Shown here one piece after another: positions 26,912-37,332 of a stretch of DNA of 59,520 bases. The notes under the pieces are model-generated. The model was not told the origin of the DNA and made no database searches. It saw only the letters and a list, made by a program, of their open reading frames with translations. The stretch spans positions 1 to 59,520 of the forward strand of contig NZ_JAOTBE010000018.1 of NCBI RefSeq assembly GCF_026162645.1, in the 5' to 3' direction. Position 1 is the stretch's first letter. Each line of letters starts with the position of its first letter. A program made the translations under genes and the position numbers. The DNA is from Paracoccus rhizosphaerae (GTDB lineage: Bacteria; Pseudomonadota; Alphaproteobacteria; Rhodobacterales; Rhodobacteraceae).

Positions 26912-26936
26912 GGGGGCGCGGCGCTATGGTGGCGGG

Positions 26937-27902
26937 ATGAACTGGACGCTGTCTGACATTCGCACCTTCCTGGCGGTCTTGGATGCCGGCAGCATTTCGG
27001 CCGCGGCGGCGCGGGACGACCTGTCGAAATCGGTGATCAGCAAGCGGATCAGCGATTTCGAGGCCGAGCTGGGCGTGGCCTTGTTCACAAGGCACGCGGG
27101 GCGGATCGCGCCCACCGACAGCGCCCTGGCGCTGGCCGACCGTCTGCGCCCGGCGCTGGCCGAACTGGTCGCCGCGACAGAAAGCGTGACGGCCGATGCC
27201 GAGCTGCGAGGCAGGCTGGCCGTCGCCGCGCCGATGAGCTTTGGCATCAGGCACCTTGGACCTGTGATCGCGGGCTTCGCGCGCGCCCATCCGGGGCTGG
27301 AGATCGTGCTCGAATACGATGACCGGCAGACCGACTTGGGGCGAGCTGGGTCCGACCTGGGACTGCGGATCGGGCATCTGAAGGACAGCAGCCTGATGGC
27401 GCGGCGGCTGTGCGAGGATCCGCGGGTGCTGGTGGCCAGCCCGGATTACCTGTCCCAGCATGGCGGGATCGGGACGCCTGCCGACCTGGCCCGGCATGAG
27501 GCGATCGGATACCTGCATGCCCGCATGGGCGAGGTCTGGCCATTCGGCCCCGCCATCGAGCCGCCGCGACTTGGGCGGATCACGGCCAACAATGGCGAGG
27601 CCATGCGCGACATGGCCATCGGCGGCCTGGGGCTGGCGCTTCTGCCGCTGTTCATCGTGCATGACGCGCTGCGCGACGGGCGGCTGGTGCAGGTGCTGCC
27701 CGAACTGCCGCAGCAGCCGTTGCCGATCAGCGCTGTCTGGCCGCCGGTCAGGCCGATGCCGCGCAAGACCCGCGCGTTGATTGACCATGTCGCTGCCGCA
27801 TTCGCCGAGGCACCCCCCTGGCAGCGCGGTCTGTTGCGTCCCGCGACCGCCGGGGGGCCGGCCCCCCGGACCCCCCCTGCCGGCGCCGCGCCTGGCACCT
27901 GA
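26937..27902 (+). CDS. LysR-family transcriptional regulator
   Basis: The N-terminal 60 residues form the LysR winged helix-turn-helix ([38 protein letters not shown]), followed by the periplasmic-binding-protein-like effector domain (about 90-295). The start gives the usual first residues [11 protein letters not shown], though the upstream GGTGGCGGG is a weak binding site. The last 25 residues are Ala/Pro/Gly-rich and encoded partly by a GC palindrome, so they are probably not conserved. It is divergent from the dioxygenase operon and likely senses a quinone or catechol. Confidence 0.9.
   Translation: MNWTLSDIRTFLAVLDAGSISAAAARDDLSKSVISKRISDFEAELGVALFTRHAGRIAPTDSALALADRLRPALAELVAATESVTADAELRGRLAVAAPMSFGIRHLGPVIAGFARAHPGLEIVLEYDDRQTDLGRAGSDLGLRIGHLKDSSLMARRLCEDPRVLVASPDYLSQHGGIGTPADLARHEAIGYLHARMGEVWPFGPAIEPPRLGRITANNGEAMRDMAIGGLGLALLPLFIVHDALRDGRLVQVLPELPQQPLPISAVWPPVRPMPRKTRALIDHVAAAFAEAPPWQRGLLRPATAGGPAPRTPPAGAAPGT
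27850..27869. repeat. 20-base GC palindrome in the 3' end of the LysR gene
   Basis: CCGGGGGGCCGGCCCCCCGG is perfectly self-complementary and is followed by a further C-run. It may form a strong hairpin and may be part of a dispersed repeat in the genome, but no second copy was seen here. Confidence 0.5.
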
Positions 27903-27925
27903 TCCCCGAACTGCGAGACCGTATC

Positions 27926-28111
27926 ATGCTTGTCGATCCGAACGCCCCGTTCTTCAGACCGCTCTGGGTGCGCGTGCTGAGCGTCGCCATGCCGTTGCTG
28001 TGGGCCGCGGTCGAGCTGTGGACGGGCAACCAGTTCTGGGCTGTGCTATTCGGTGGCGCGGGCATCTATCTGGGGCTGGCGCTGTTCGTCTGGCGCCGGC
28101 CCGAGGAGTGA
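27926..28111 (+). CDS. small membrane protein of unknown function, conserved in Rhodobacterales
   Basis: The 61-residue protein opens MLVDPNAPFFRPLWVRVL and has two hydrophobic segments (about 17-33 and 38-54) followed by RRPEE. Small proteins starting NxPFFRPLWRR are common in Rhodobacterales near unrelated genes; no function is known. It starts 23 bases after the LysR gene and may be read from the same transcript. The ribosome binding site is weak. Confidence 0.65.
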   Translation: MLVDPNAPFFRPLWVRVLSVAMPLLWAAVELWTGNQFWAVLFGGAGIYLGLALFVWRRPEE

Positions 28112-28129
28112 CGCCCGCGCCGGTGCGGA

Positions 28130-29734
28130 TCAGGCGGTCAGGCTGACCGCGCCGTCCAGCCAGGCGTATCCCTTGGCGGGCAGGGACAGGTGGTCGCCAT
28201 CCAGCCGCGCCTGCGACGGCCCTTCGAGCACCGCGCTGTCCTGAACCTGCAGCACCTGCGGATGATCGGACAGGTTGAAGGCGCAGGTCAGCGTCCGGCC
28301 CTCATGCGTGCGTTGGAAGGCCAGCACCGGTTCGGGCAGATCGAGGAACGTCGTCCGGCCCCAGCGAAGCGGGCCCTGTGACTTGCGGAAGGCCAAGATC
28401 GCGCGATAGGTCGCCAGAACGCTGTCGTTCCTGCCCTGCTGCCCGGCTACGGCGCGGGCGGCCTGCGGATCCTTGACGGGCAGCCAGGGCTGGCCATCCG
28501 AGAAGCCGGCATGCGGCTGGGTCGCGTCCCAGACCATCGGGGTGCGGCAGCCGTCGCGGCCCTTGATCTCGGGCCAATAGCGCAGGGCGGGGGGGTCGGT
28601 CAGTTCCTCGAAGACCAACTGGGTTTCGGTCTGGCCAAGTTCCTCGCCCTGATAGAGGCAGATGGTCCCGGGGAAGGACAGCAGCATCGCCGCCGAAAGC
28701 CGCGCCAGCGAGTCGCCGTCGCAGGCGTGGTCTGCCCACCGGCTGACGTGACGCACGACGTCGTGGTTCGAGAAGGACCAGCAGGCATGCGCGTCGGGCG
28801 CATTCTGCTGCAGCACGCGGATCGTGTCGCGGAAATGCTGCGCCGAGAAGCTGCGGCTGAGCATCTCGAAGCTGTAGCACATGTGCAGCCGGTCATTGCC
28901 TGCGGTGTATTCCGCCATGATGTCCAAGGCGGTCTTGCCGTTGTCGCCGACCTCTCCGACCATCATCCGGCCTTCGTATTCGTCGGTCAGCGCGCGCATG
29001 CGCTTGAGGAACTCGATGTTCTCGGGCTGGTTGCGGGAATTCACGTGGCGCTGCCAGGCATAGACGTCAGGGCCGTCGTATTCGGTATTGGGCGGATTGT
29101 TCCGCAGCTGCGCGTCGTGGAAGTAATAGTTCACCGTGTCCAGGCGGAAGCCGTCCACGCCGCGTTCCAGCCAGAAGCGCATCGTGTCCAGCAGCGCATC
29201 CTGCACCGCAGGGTTCCACAGGTTCAGGTCGGGCTGCTGGATCAGGAAGTTGTGCAGGTAATACTGGCGGCGGCGGGGCTCCCACTCCCACGCGTGGCCG
29301 CCGAATACGGCCAGCCAGTTGTTCGGCGGCGTGCCGTCGGGGTTGGGGTCGGCCCAGACGTACCAGTCGGCCTTGGGGTTCGTGCGGTCGGCGCGGCTTT
29401 CGGCAAACCAGGGGTGCTTGTCGCTGGAATGGCTGATGACTTGGTCGATGATCACCTTCAGCCCCAGCTGGTGCGCGCGGTCGACCAGGGCATCGAAATC
29501 CTCGATCGTGCCGAATAGCGGATCGATGCCGGTATAGTCGCTGACGTCATAGCCCATGTCCTTCATGGGCGAGGTGAAGATCGGCGACAGCCAGATGGCA
29601 TCCGCCCCCAGGCCTGCCACGTGATCCAGCCGGCGGGTGATGCCCGCCAGATCGCCGATGCCGTCGCCGTCGCTGTCCTGAAAGCTGCGGGGATAGATCT
29701 GATAGATCACCGCATCGCGCCACCATTCCGCCAT
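28130..29734 (-). CDS. GH13 alpha-glucosidase
   Basis: The 534-residue protein is a GH13 enzyme with the nucleophile in DGFRLDTVNYY, the acid/base Glu in MVGEVGD, and the third carboxylate in FSNHD; WWRDAVIYQIYPRSFQDSDGDGIGDLAGI is the usual start of oligo-1,6/alpha-glucosidases and the first 20 residues of it are present intact. It would release glucose from maltose-like or sucrose-like sugars in the cytoplasm. AAAGGTG precedes the ATG at 29734. An open frame continues upstream but has no coding character. It faces the glg cluster across a 207-base divergent gap. Confidence 0.9.
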   Translation of the reverse strand: MAEWWRDAVIYQIYPRSFQDSDGDGIGDLAGITRRLDHVAGLGADAIWLSPIFTSPMKDMGYDVSDYTGIDPLFGTIEDFDALVDRAHQLGLKVIIDQVISHSSDKHPWFAESRADRTNPKADWYVWADPNPDGTPPNNWLAVFGGHAWEWEPRRRQYYLHNFLIQQPDLNLWNPAVQDALLDTMRFWLERGVDGFRLDTVNYYFHDAQLRNNPPNTEYDGPDVYAWQRHVNSRNQPENIEFLKRMRALTDEYEGRMMVGEVGDNGKTALDIMAEYTAGNDRLHMCYSFEMLSRSFSAQHFRDTIRVLQQNAPDAHACWSFSNHDVVRHVSRWADHACDGDSLARLSAAMLLSFPGTICLYQGEELGQTETQLVFEELTDPPALRYWPEIKGRDGCRTPMVWDATQPHAGFSDGQPWLPVKDPQAARAVAGQQGRNDSVLATYRAILAFRKSQGPLRWGRTTFLDLPEPVLAFQRTHEGRTLTCAFNLSDHPQVLQVQDSAVLEGPSQARLDGDHLSLPAKGYAWLDGAVSLTA

Positions 29735-29941
29735 TCCGTCACCTTTCCGCTGCAGGGATTCGCCGCCAGTCAACCACGGGCGGCGGGGGATGGCAAAGGA
29801 GCAGTGGCCACGACAGGCATTGCGAGGCCACCCTGCGGCGCTAAGGTGGGGGCTGTGGCGGAGATTTTTTCCGCGCGGTGGCGTCGCGGCGCGGGTCGCC
29901 GTCGTTAAGAGGACAAGGGTTACAAGGGGGAGGATATTGAT

Positions 29942-31201
29942 ATGGCGGAAACGCAGCGTGTGACACGGCGGGCCATGGCCTTCGTTCTGGCGGGGGGCCG
30001 CGGCAGCCGGCTGAAAGAGCTGACGGACCGGCGCGTCAAGCCGGCGGTCCATTTCGGCGGCAAGGCGCGGATCGTCGATTTTGCCCTGTCGAACGCGATG
30101 AATTCGGGCATCCGCAAGATTGCGGTGGCGACCCAGTACAAGGCGCACAGCCTGATCCGGCACTGCCACCGTGGCTGGAACTTCTTCCGCGCCGAACGCA
30201 ACGAATTCCTGGATATCCTGCCCGCCAGCCAGCGCGTCGCCGGCGAACACTGGTATCGCGGCACGGCCGATGCGGTGACGCAGAACATCGACATCGTGGA
30301 CAATTACGACGTCGACTATGTCATCATCCTGGCGGGCGATCACATCTACAAGATGGACTACGAGATCATGCTCTGCGAGCATCTGGACAGCGGCGCCGAC
30401 GTGACCGTGGGCTGCCTGACCGTCCCGAGGGAAGAGGCCAGTGCCTTCGGCGTCATGGATGTCGACGACAAGGGTCGCATCCTGTCCTTCCTGGAAAAGC
30501 CCGCCGATCCGCCGGCTATGCCGGGGCATCCCGACAAGGCCCTGGCATCAATGGGCATCTATGTCTTCAGCTGGCCGTTCCTGCGCGACCTGCTGCTGCG
30601 CGACGCGCAGGACCCGGATTCCAGCCACGACTTCGGCACCGACCTGATCCCCGAGCTTGTCAGGAATGGCAAGGCGATGTCGCACCGCTTCGACGATTCC
30701 TGCGTCCGCACGGACGGCGGCCCGGCCTACTGGAAGGACGTGGGCACCATCGATGCCTTCTGGAGCGCGAATATCGACCTGACGGACTTTACCCCCGACC
30801 TGGACCTGTGGGACACCGACTGGCCGATCTGGACCTATTCCGAAAGCACGCCGCCGGCCAAGTTCATCCACAACGAGAAGGACCGCCGGGGGATCGCGCT
30901 GTCATCGATGGTGTCGGGGGGCTGCATCATCTCGGGGACCGAGATCCGCAACTCGCTGCTGTTCACCAAGGTGCACACGAACAGCTATGCCATTCTGGAC
31001 CATGCGGTCGTGCTTCCGCATGTCACCGTCCAACGCCACGCGCGGCTGCGCAACGTGGTGATCGATTCCCGCGTCGTTATCCCCGAAGGTCTGGTCGTGG
31101 GCGAGGATCGGCAGGACGACGCCAAGTGGTTCCGCGTCAGCGAAAAGGGCGTCACCCTGATCACGCAGGACATGCTGGACCGCCGGGCGGCGTCGCTGTG
31201 A
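29942..31201 (+). CDS. glgC: glucose-1-phosphate adenylyltransferase GlgC
   Basis: GlgC makes ADP-glucose from ATP and glucose 1-phosphate, the controlled step of glycogen synthesis. The 419-residue protein has [19 protein letters not shown] (nucleotide and effector region), [13 protein letters not shown] and a C-terminal left-handed beta-helix ([18 protein letters not shown]). GGGGGAGG precedes the ATG. Its stop overlaps the glgA ATG as TGATG. Confidence 0.96.
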   Translation: MAETQRVTRRAMAFVLAGGRGSRLKELTDRRVKPAVHFGGKARIVDFALSNAMNSGIRKIAVATQYKAHSLIRHCHRGWNFFRAERNEFLDILPASQRVAGEHWYRGTADAVTQNIDIVDNYDVDYVIILAGDHIYKMDYEIMLCEHLDSGADVTVGCLTVPREEASAFGVMDVDDKGRILSFLEKPADPPAMPGHPDKALASMGIYVFSWPFLRDLLLRDAQDPDSSHDFGTDLIPELVRNGKAMSHRFDDSCVRTDGGPAYWKDVGTIDAFWSANIDLTDFTPDLDLWDTDWPIWTYSESTPPAKFIHNEKDRRGIALSSMVSGGCIISGTEIRNSLLFTKVHTNSYAILDHAVVLPHVTVQRHARLRNVVIDSRVVIPEGLVVGEDRQDDAKWFRVSEKGVTLITQDMLDRRAASL

Positions 31202-32622
31202 TGCAGGTCCTGTCAGTCGCCTCGGAATGTGCGCCGCTGGTCAAGACCGGGGGACTTGCCGATGTCGTGGGCGCGCTGCCCGGCGCGCTGGCGGGGCAGG
31301 GGGTTCGAATGCGCACGCTGCTGCCGGGCTACCCGGCGGTGATGGGCGTGCTGTCGGATGCGCAGCAGGTCGGCTGGTTCGACGACCTCTTCGGTGGCGG
31401 CGCACGGCTGGTCCAAGGGCATGCGGCGGGGCTGGACCTGCTGGCGATCGACGCGCCGCACCTGTTCGCGCGGCCGGGCGGGCCCTATATCGACCCCGAC
31501 GGGCGCGACTGGCCGGACAACCCTGAACGCTTTGCGGCCCTGTCGTGGGTGGGCGCGCATGTCGCCACCCACGGCGCGGACGGCTGGCACCCGCAGGTGC
31601 TGCACGGCCATGACTGGCAGGCCGGACTGATGACCGAATACCTGCGCCAGATGGGCGGCCGGACGAAAACGGTGCTGACCATCCACAACATCGCCTTCAA
31701 CGGCTCGACCGATCCAGGCCGCCTGCAGTCGCTGCGGTTGGACCCCTGGCGTTTCCATACCGAAGGCTACGAGTTCTGGGGGTCGATCTCGGCGCTGAAG
31801 GCGGGGCTGATGGGGTCGGATGCGCTGACGACCGTGTCCCCCAGCTATGCCGAGGAACTGATGACCCCCGAATTCGGCATGGGGCTGGAAGGCGTCATGC
31901 AGCACCGCCGCTATGCCCTGCACGGCATCCTGAACGGCATCGACGACAGCGCCTGGAATCCGGCGACTGACCCGGCCATCACCCGCTATGACAGCCCTGC
32001 GGGCAAGGCTGCCGCCAAGGCCGCGCTGCAGGCCGAACTGGAAATGCCACGGGCCGAGGGGCCGCTTTACGTCATCGTCTCGCGCATGACGCATCAGAAG
32101 GGGCTGGACCTTGTGCTGCAGATCCTGCCCGACATCCTGGACCAGGGCGGACAGCTGGCGGTGCTGGGATCGGGCGATCCGGGGCTGGAGCATGCCTTCC
32201 GCCAGGCCGCGACGAACCCCAACGTTTCGGTCCGCATCGGCTATGACGAGCCGTTCTCGCGCCGCCTGATCGCAGGGGGCGACGCCATCCTGGTGCCGTC
32301 ACGGTTCGAACCCTGCGGCCTGACGCAGATGTACGGGCTGCGCTATGGCACGATCCCGGTCGTGGCGCTGACGGGGGGGCTGGCGGACACCGTCATCAAC
32401 GCCTCGCCCGCCGCGCTGGCGCAGGGCGTGGCGACGGGGGTGCAGTTCTCTCCGGTGACGGCCGAGGCGCTGTGCAACGCTCTGGCGCGGCTTGGCAGCC
32501 TTTACAGGGACCCCGAAACATGGTTGCAGTTGCAAAAGAACGCCATGACGCAACCCGTGGGGTGGGCGCAGTCGGCCCGCGCCTATGCGCAGCTTTATGC
32601 AGACTTGACCGGACCTGAATGA
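31201..32622 (+). CDS. glgA: glycogen synthase GlgA (ADP-glucose type)
   Basis: GlgA (GT5) extends alpha-1,4-glucan from ADP-glucose. The 473-residue protein has the ADP-glucose binding KTGGLADV near residue 15, HGHDWQAGL, TIHNIAFNG, SRMTHQKGLDL and FEPCGLTQMYGLRYGTIPVV. It is coupled to glgC by a 1-base overlap and to glgX by ATGA. Confidence 0.96.
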   Translation: MQVLSVASECAPLVKTGGLADVVGALPGALAGQGVRMRTLLPGYPAVMGVLSDAQQVGWFDDLFGGGARLVQGHAAGLDLLAIDAPHLFARPGGPYIDPDGRDWPDNPERFAALSWVGAHVATHGADGWHPQVLHGHDWQAGLMTEYLRQMGGRTKTVLTIHNIAFNGSTDPGRLQSLRLDPWRFHTEGYEFWGSISALKAGLMGSDALTTVSPSYAEELMTPEFGMGLEGVMQHRRYALHGILNGIDDSAWNPATDPAITRYDSPAGKAAAKAALQAELEMPRAEGPLYVIVSRMTHQKGLDLVLQILPDILDQGGQLAVLGSGDPGLEHAFRQAATNPNVSVRIGYDEPFSRRLIAGGDAILVPSRFEPCGLTQMYGLRYGTIPVVALTGGLADTVINASPAALAQGVATGVQFSPVTAEALCNALARLGSLYRDPETWLQLQKNAMTQPVGWAQSARAYAQLYADLTGPE

Positions 32623-34697
32623 CCGACCGCTACAGCATTTCCGCAGGGCACCCGACGCCGTTGGGTGCCACCTTCGACGGTGCCGGCGTGAACTTCGCCG
32701 TGTTCTCGCAGCATGGCGAACGTGTGGTGCTATGCCTTTTCGACGACCGGAATCGCGAAACCCGCATCGACCTGCCCGAGCGGGAGGGCCATGTCTGGCA
32801 CGGCTATCTGGAAGGGCTGCGGCCGGGCCAGAAATACGGCTATCGCGTCCACGGTCCCTATCGTCCCGCCGAGGGTCACCGCTTCAACGCCAACAAGCTG
32901 CTGATCGACCCCTATGCCAAGCGGCTGACCGGCAAGCCTGCCGCGCATGACGCGCTTTACGGTTACCGCGCGGGGCATGCTGACGCCGACCTGTCATTCG
33001 ACCGCCGCGACAGCGCACATCACATGCCGAAATCGGTCGTGGCCGATCCGGCCTTCACCTGGAACGACGACCGACCGCTCTACCGCCCGATGACCGAAAC
33101 GGTGATCTACGAGGCGCATGTGAAGGGGCTGACCGCCGGACGCGCCGACATCGACGGCCGCGGCAGCTTCGCCGCCATGGCGTCGGAACCGGTGCTGGAC
33201 CACCTGGTCAACTTGGGCATCACCGCGGTCGAACTGCTGCCCGTCCATGCCTTCGCCGACGACCGCTTCCTGACCGACCGGGGGCTGACGAACTATTGGG
33301 GCTACATGTCCTATGGGTTCTTCGCGCCCGACCCGCGCTATCTGCGCAACGCCGACATTGCGGAATTCCAGCAGATGGTCGCCCGCTTCCACAAGGCCGG
33401 AATCGAGGTGATCCTGGACGTCGTCTATAACCACACCGCCGAGGGGAACGAGCTTGGCCCGACCCTGTCGTTCCGCGGCCTGGACAACGCTGCCTATTAC
33501 TGCCTTGAGGACGACCGGCGCTTCTATGTCAATCATGCGGGAACGGGGAACATCCTGAACCTGGACAGTCCCTTCGCGCTGCGGCTGGTCATGGACAGTC
33601 TGCGTTATTGGGTGCAGGTGATGCATGTGGACGGCTTCCGCTTCGACCTGTGCTCGGTCCTGGGGCGCACGCGCGGCACCTTCGACCGCGACGGTCCGTT
33701 CTTCCGCGCCGTCCGCCAGGACCCGGTCTTGAACCGCGTCAAGCTGATCGCCGAGCCCTGGGACATCGGGCCGGGCGGCTATCAGCTGGGCAGCTATCCG
33801 GCGCCCTTCGCGGAATGGAACGACCGCTTCCGCGACCAGGTGCGCGGCTTCTGGCGGGGTGATCCGGGGCGTGTCGGCAAGCTGGCCAAGCGGATCGCCG
33901 GGTCGGCCGCGCGCTTTGACCACGACGGGCGGGCAGCCAGCAGTTCGGTCAACTTCGTGGCGGCGCATGACGGCTTCACGCTGATGGACACGGTCAGCTT
34001 CAACGACAAGCACAACGATGCGAACGGGGAAGAAAACCGCGACGGCCACAACCACAACCTGTCGGACAACATGGGCGTCGAGGGGCCGAGCGAAGACCCC
34101 GCGATCATCGCCCGCCGCAATCGCCGTCGCCGCAACCTGATTGCCACGCTGCTGCTGTCTCAGGGAACCCCGATGCTGCTGGCAGGTGACGAGCTGGGCA
34201 ATTCGCAGGGCGGCAACAACAACGCCTATGCCCAGGACAACCCGATCGGCTGGGTGGATTGGGACGGTATCGACCCGATGTTCCTGAACTTCGTGCGCCG
34301 GGCGATCGCCTTCCGGCAGGCGCACCCGATCCTGCGGCAGAAGCGCTTCCTGCACAGCCAGCCACGAGAGGAGGACGGGCTGCCCGACCTGTTCTGGCGC
34401 CGCGAGGACGGCCAGCCCATGACGCCCGAAGACTGGAACGACCCCGACCGCCGGCTGCTGGCGGCCGAAATGCGCATGGCGCGGGGAACACCGCCCTATG
34501 CCGCACTGCCGGGGGCGGTCTTCGTCGTCTTCAACAACGGCCCCGATGCGCGGGTCCGGCTGCCGGACGCGGCCGACGGACAGTGGCACCGCAGACTGGA
34601 CAGCGCCGCCGACGGAGACGTTGATTTTCCTACCATCTCGGTCGAGCCGGTGTCGGCGGAAAGCGTGGTGGCCTTCGTACTGTGTCCATTGCCCTGA
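32619..34697 (+). CDS. glgX: glycogen debranching enzyme GlgX
   Basis: GlgX (GH13) hydrolyses alpha-1,6 branches of phosphorylase-limit glycogen. The 692-residue protein has an N-terminal CBM48 module (GHPTPLGATFDGAGVNFAVFS), then the TIM barrel with DVVYNHTAEG, DGFRFDLCSVLGR (nucleophile), LIAEPWDIGPGGY (acid/base) and FVAAHDGFTLMD. Length fits the family. It overlaps glgA by 4 bases. Confidence 0.95.
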   Translation: MTDRYSISAGHPTPLGATFDGAGVNFAVFSQHGERVVLCLFDDRNRETRIDLPEREGHVWHGYLEGLRPGQKYGYRVHGPYRPAEGHRFNANKLLIDPYAKRLTGKPAAHDALYGYRAGHADADLSFDRRDSAHHMPKSVVADPAFTWNDDRPLYRPMTETVIYEAHVKGLTAGRADIDGRGSFAAMASEPVLDHLVNLGITAVELLPVHAFADDRFLTDRGLTNYWGYMSYGFFAPDPRYLRNADIAEFQQMVARFHKAGIEVILDVVYNHTAEGNELGPTLSFRGLDNAAYYCLEDDRRFYVNHAGTGNILNLDSPFALRLVMDSLRYWVQVMHVDGFRFDLCSVLGRTRGTFDRDGPFFRAVRQDPVLNRVKLIAEPWDIGPGGYQLGSYPAPFAEWNDRFRDQVRGFWRGDPGRVGKLAKRIAGSAARFDHDGRAASSSVNFVAAHDGFTLMDTVSFNDKHNDANGEENRDGHNHNLSDNMGVEGPSEDPAIIARRNRRRRNLIATLLLSQGTPMLLAGDELGNSQGGNNNAYAQDNPIGWVDWDGIDPMFLNFVRRAIAFRQAHPILRQKRFLHSQPREEDGLPDLFWRREDGQPMTPEDWNDPDRRLLAAEMRMARGTPPYAALPGAVFVVFNNGPDARVRLPDAADGQWHRRLDSAADGDVDFPTISVEPVSAESVVAFVLCPLP

Positions 34698-34901
34698 GCT
34701 TCAGCTGCCGCGATCTCAGGCCTTAATGCCACAACCGGAAGCTGACGTAGCGGCCTGCACCAATGTTTGACTTCCAAACGCCGTCGAAGGCTGGCAACAG
34801 GGCCGCCGTATCCGGTGGATTTTTCAAGGGCGGCGATACAGTCGCGTCAGGGGGCCCGTAACAGCGCCCCGCCGCCTTGCTGTCATGACGTTTTCCAGCC
34901 C

Positions 34902-37298
34902 ATGAGGCCGACATTGACCCAAGCACCTTCGGCGCAGGACCTGCGCGAGAAAATCCTGTTCCACCTGACCCACACCCAGGGCCGGGGGCCAGAGTTCGCG
35001 ACCGTCTTCGACTGGCGGCTGGCCGTCAGCTATACCGTGCGCGACCTGATGGTCGGTCCTTGGGTCGGTGCCATCCGCGCGGCAAGGGATCACGGCGCCA
35101 AGCGCGTCTATTACCTGTCGATGGAGTTCCTGATCGGCCGCATTCTGGGCGATGCGATCATCAACCTGCAGCTTGAACCCGCCATAGCCGAGGCGCTGAC
35201 CCAGCTTGGCCTGGACGAGCAGGAGATCCTGGACAACGAACCCGACGCGGCGCTGGGCAACGGCGGCTTGGGCCGCCTGGCCGCCTGCTTCATGGAATCG
35301 CTGTCATCATTGCGCTGCCCCGCCTACGGCTATGGCATCCGCTATGAGCACGGCCTCTTCCGCCAGAGCTTCGAGAACGGCCAGCAGGTCGAACGCCCCG
35401 AGGACTGGCTGAACCAGCCGCACCCTTGGGAATTCGTGCGCATCGACTACAGCTATCGGATCGGCTTCAAGGGACAAGTGGAGACGGTCGACGGCCGTGC
35501 GGTCTGGCATCCGGGCGAAAGCGTCATCGCGCGGGCCTATGACACGCCGGTGATCGGCTGGGGCGGGGACTGGGCCAACAGCCTGCGCCTGTGGGGCGCG
35601 CATCCGACCACGCTTCTGGACCTGCCGCGCTTCAACGCGGGCGATTATGCCGCCGCCGCCGAACCCGAGGCGCTGGCCCGGACGCTGTCGCGGGTCCTCT
35701 ATCCTGACGACACCACCGAATCCGGCAAAGAGCTGCGGCTGAAGCAGGAGTACTTCCTGACCTCGGCGGCGCTGCAGGACATCCTGCGCCGCTTCCTGGC
35801 CGAGCATGACGACCTCAGCCTGCTGCCGCAGAAGGTCGCGATCCAGCTGAACGACACGCACCCGGCCATCGCGGGACCCGAGCTGATCCGCCTGCTGATG
35901 GACGACCACGGCCTGCCGTTTGAGCGCGCCCGCGACCTGGCGCGCGCGACGCTGAACTATACCAACCACACCCTGCTGCCCGAGGCGTTGGAGCGGTGGT
36001 CTACCTGGCTGATGGGGCGCATCCTGCCGCGCCACATGCAGATCATCCAGATGATCGACGACGATCATCGCGATGCGACGGGCCGTCCGTCCCATGTCGG
36101 CATCGTCCACAACGACCAGGTGCACATGGGCGAACTGGCCTTCATCATGGCCGGTCGGGTGAACGGCGTCTCGGCGCTGCATACCGACCTGGTCAGGGAC
36201 ACGGTCTTTGCAGACCTGCACAAGCTGCATCCCGACCGGATCGTCAACCAGACGAACGGCGTCGCGCCCCGGCGCTGGCTGCGCATGTCGAACCCTTCGC
36301 TGACCCGCCTGCTGGACGACACCATCGGCAACGGCTGGACGGGCGATCTGGACCAGCTGCAGGGGCTTGAGGACCATGCCCAGGACGCGAGCTTCCGCGA
36401 CAGCCTTCGCGCGGCCAAGCGCGCCAACAAGGTCTGGCTTTCGAACGGCCTGCTGACCAAGCTGGGTGTGAAGGCTGATCCGGACGCGATCTTCGATGTC
36501 CAGATCAAGCGCATGCACGAATACAAGCGCCAGCTGCTGAACATCCTCGAGGCGATCGCCCTGTGGCACCGCATCCACGACGATCCGAACGGCGGCTGGA
36601 CGCCGCGCGTCAAGATCTTCGGCGGGAAGGCCGCGCCGGGATACTGGCTGGCGAAATCGGTGATCCACCTGATCAACGATGTGGCGGCGACGATCAACAG
36701 CGACCCGATCACCTCGGAATACCTGCAGATTGCCTATCCGCCGAACTACAACGTCTCGATGGCCGAGGACCTGATCCCCGCCGCCGACCTGTCCGAGCAG
36801 ATCAGCACCGCCGGGAAAGAGGCGTCGGGCACCGGCAACATGAAGTTCACCATGAATGGCGCGCTGACCATCGGCACGCTGGACGGCGCCAATGTCGAGA
36901 TCCGAGAGCTTGTCGGCTCCGAGAACTTCTTCCTGTTCGGCCTGACCGCCGAGGAGGCCGCGGCCGAGAAGGCCCGCCCCGGCCACGCACGCGCCGCCAT
37001 CGAAGCCAGCGAGGATCTGCAGGTCGCGCTGCAGCTGATCGCCGAAGGGCGGTTCGGCCAGGCCGACAGCTATTACTCGCTGCTGGACCGGACCTGGAAC
37101 GACGATCCGTTCCTGGTGGCGTCCGACTTCGACGCCTATTTCGCGATGCAGCGGCAGGTGGACCGTGCCTTTGCCGATCCCGCAAGCTGGGTCCGGATGG
37201 CAGCATTGAACATCGCGCGGTCAGGGTTCTTCTCGTCCGACCGGACGATCCGCGGCTATATGCGCGACATCTGGGATGTCCGGCCCGTCACGGCATAA
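34902..37298 (+). CDS. glgP: glycogen/starch phosphorylase GlgP
   Basis: GlgP (GT35) releases glucose 1-phosphate from glucan ends. The 798-residue protein has YYLSMEFLIGR, ALGNGGLGRLAACFMESL, IKRMHEYKRQLLN and the pyridoxal-phosphate site EASGTGNMKFTMNGA. I place the start at 34902 (MRPTLTQAPSAQDL); the frame is open for 45 codons upstream without coding character. The binding site is weak. A 204-base gap after glgX shows nothing else I can identify, and suggests that glgP may have its own promoter. Confidence 0.95.
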   Translation: MRPTLTQAPSAQDLREKILFHLTHTQGRGPEFATVFDWRLAVSYTVRDLMVGPWVGAIRAARDHGAKRVYYLSMEFLIGRILGDAIINLQLEPAIAEALTQLGLDEQEILDNEPDAALGNGGLGRLAACFMESLSSLRCPAYGYGIRYEHGLFRQSFENGQQVERPEDWLNQPHPWEFVRIDYSYRIGFKGQVETVDGRAVWHPGESVIARAYDTPVIGWGGDWANSLRLWGAHPTTLLDLPRFNAGDYAAAAEPEALARTLSRVLYPDDTTESGKELRLKQEYFLTSAALQDILRRFLAEHDDLSLLPQKVAIQLNDTHPAIAGPELIRLLMDDHGLPFERARDLARATLNYTNHTLLPEALERWSTWLMGRILPRHMQIIQMIDDDHRDATGRPSHVGIVHNDQVHMGELAFIMAGRVNGVSALHTDLVRDTVFADLHKLHPDRIVNQTNGVAPRRWLRMSNPSLTRLLDDTIGNGWTGDLDQLQGLEDHAQDASFRDSLRAAKRANKVWLSNGLLTKLGVKADPDAIFDVQIKRMHEYKRQLLNILEAIALWHRIHDDPNGGWTPRVKIFGGKAAPGYWLAKSVIHLINDVAATINSDPITSEYLQIAYPPNYNVSMAEDLIPAADLSEQISTAGKEASGTGNMKFTMNGALTIGTLDGANVEIRELVGSENFFLFGLTAEEAAAEKARPGHARAAIEASEDLQVALQLIAEGRFGQADSYYSLLDRTWNDDPFLVASDFDAYFAMQRQVDRAFADPASWVRMAALNIARSGFFSSDRTIRGYMRDIWDVRPVTA

Positions 37299-37303
37299 GG
37301 CGG

Positions 37304-37327
37304 CGGCCCCCGCCTGCGCGGGGGCCG
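37304..37327. terminator. hairpin between convergent glgP and NCS1 permease genes
   Basis: CGGCCCCCGC-CTGC-GCGGGGGCCG forms a 10-base GC stem with a 4-base loop, 5 bases after the glgP stop and 5 bases before the permease stop on the other strand. No T-run follows on either side, so it may act for both directions with help from Rho. Confidence 0.6.
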
Positions 37328-37332
37328 TCCGT

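Noticed and set aside
29735..30529. N-terminal extension of the alpha-glucosidase frame across glgC
   Set aside because: The extra 265 codons are antisense to glgC and lack coding character; the GH13 start at 29734 has a binding site and the family opening.
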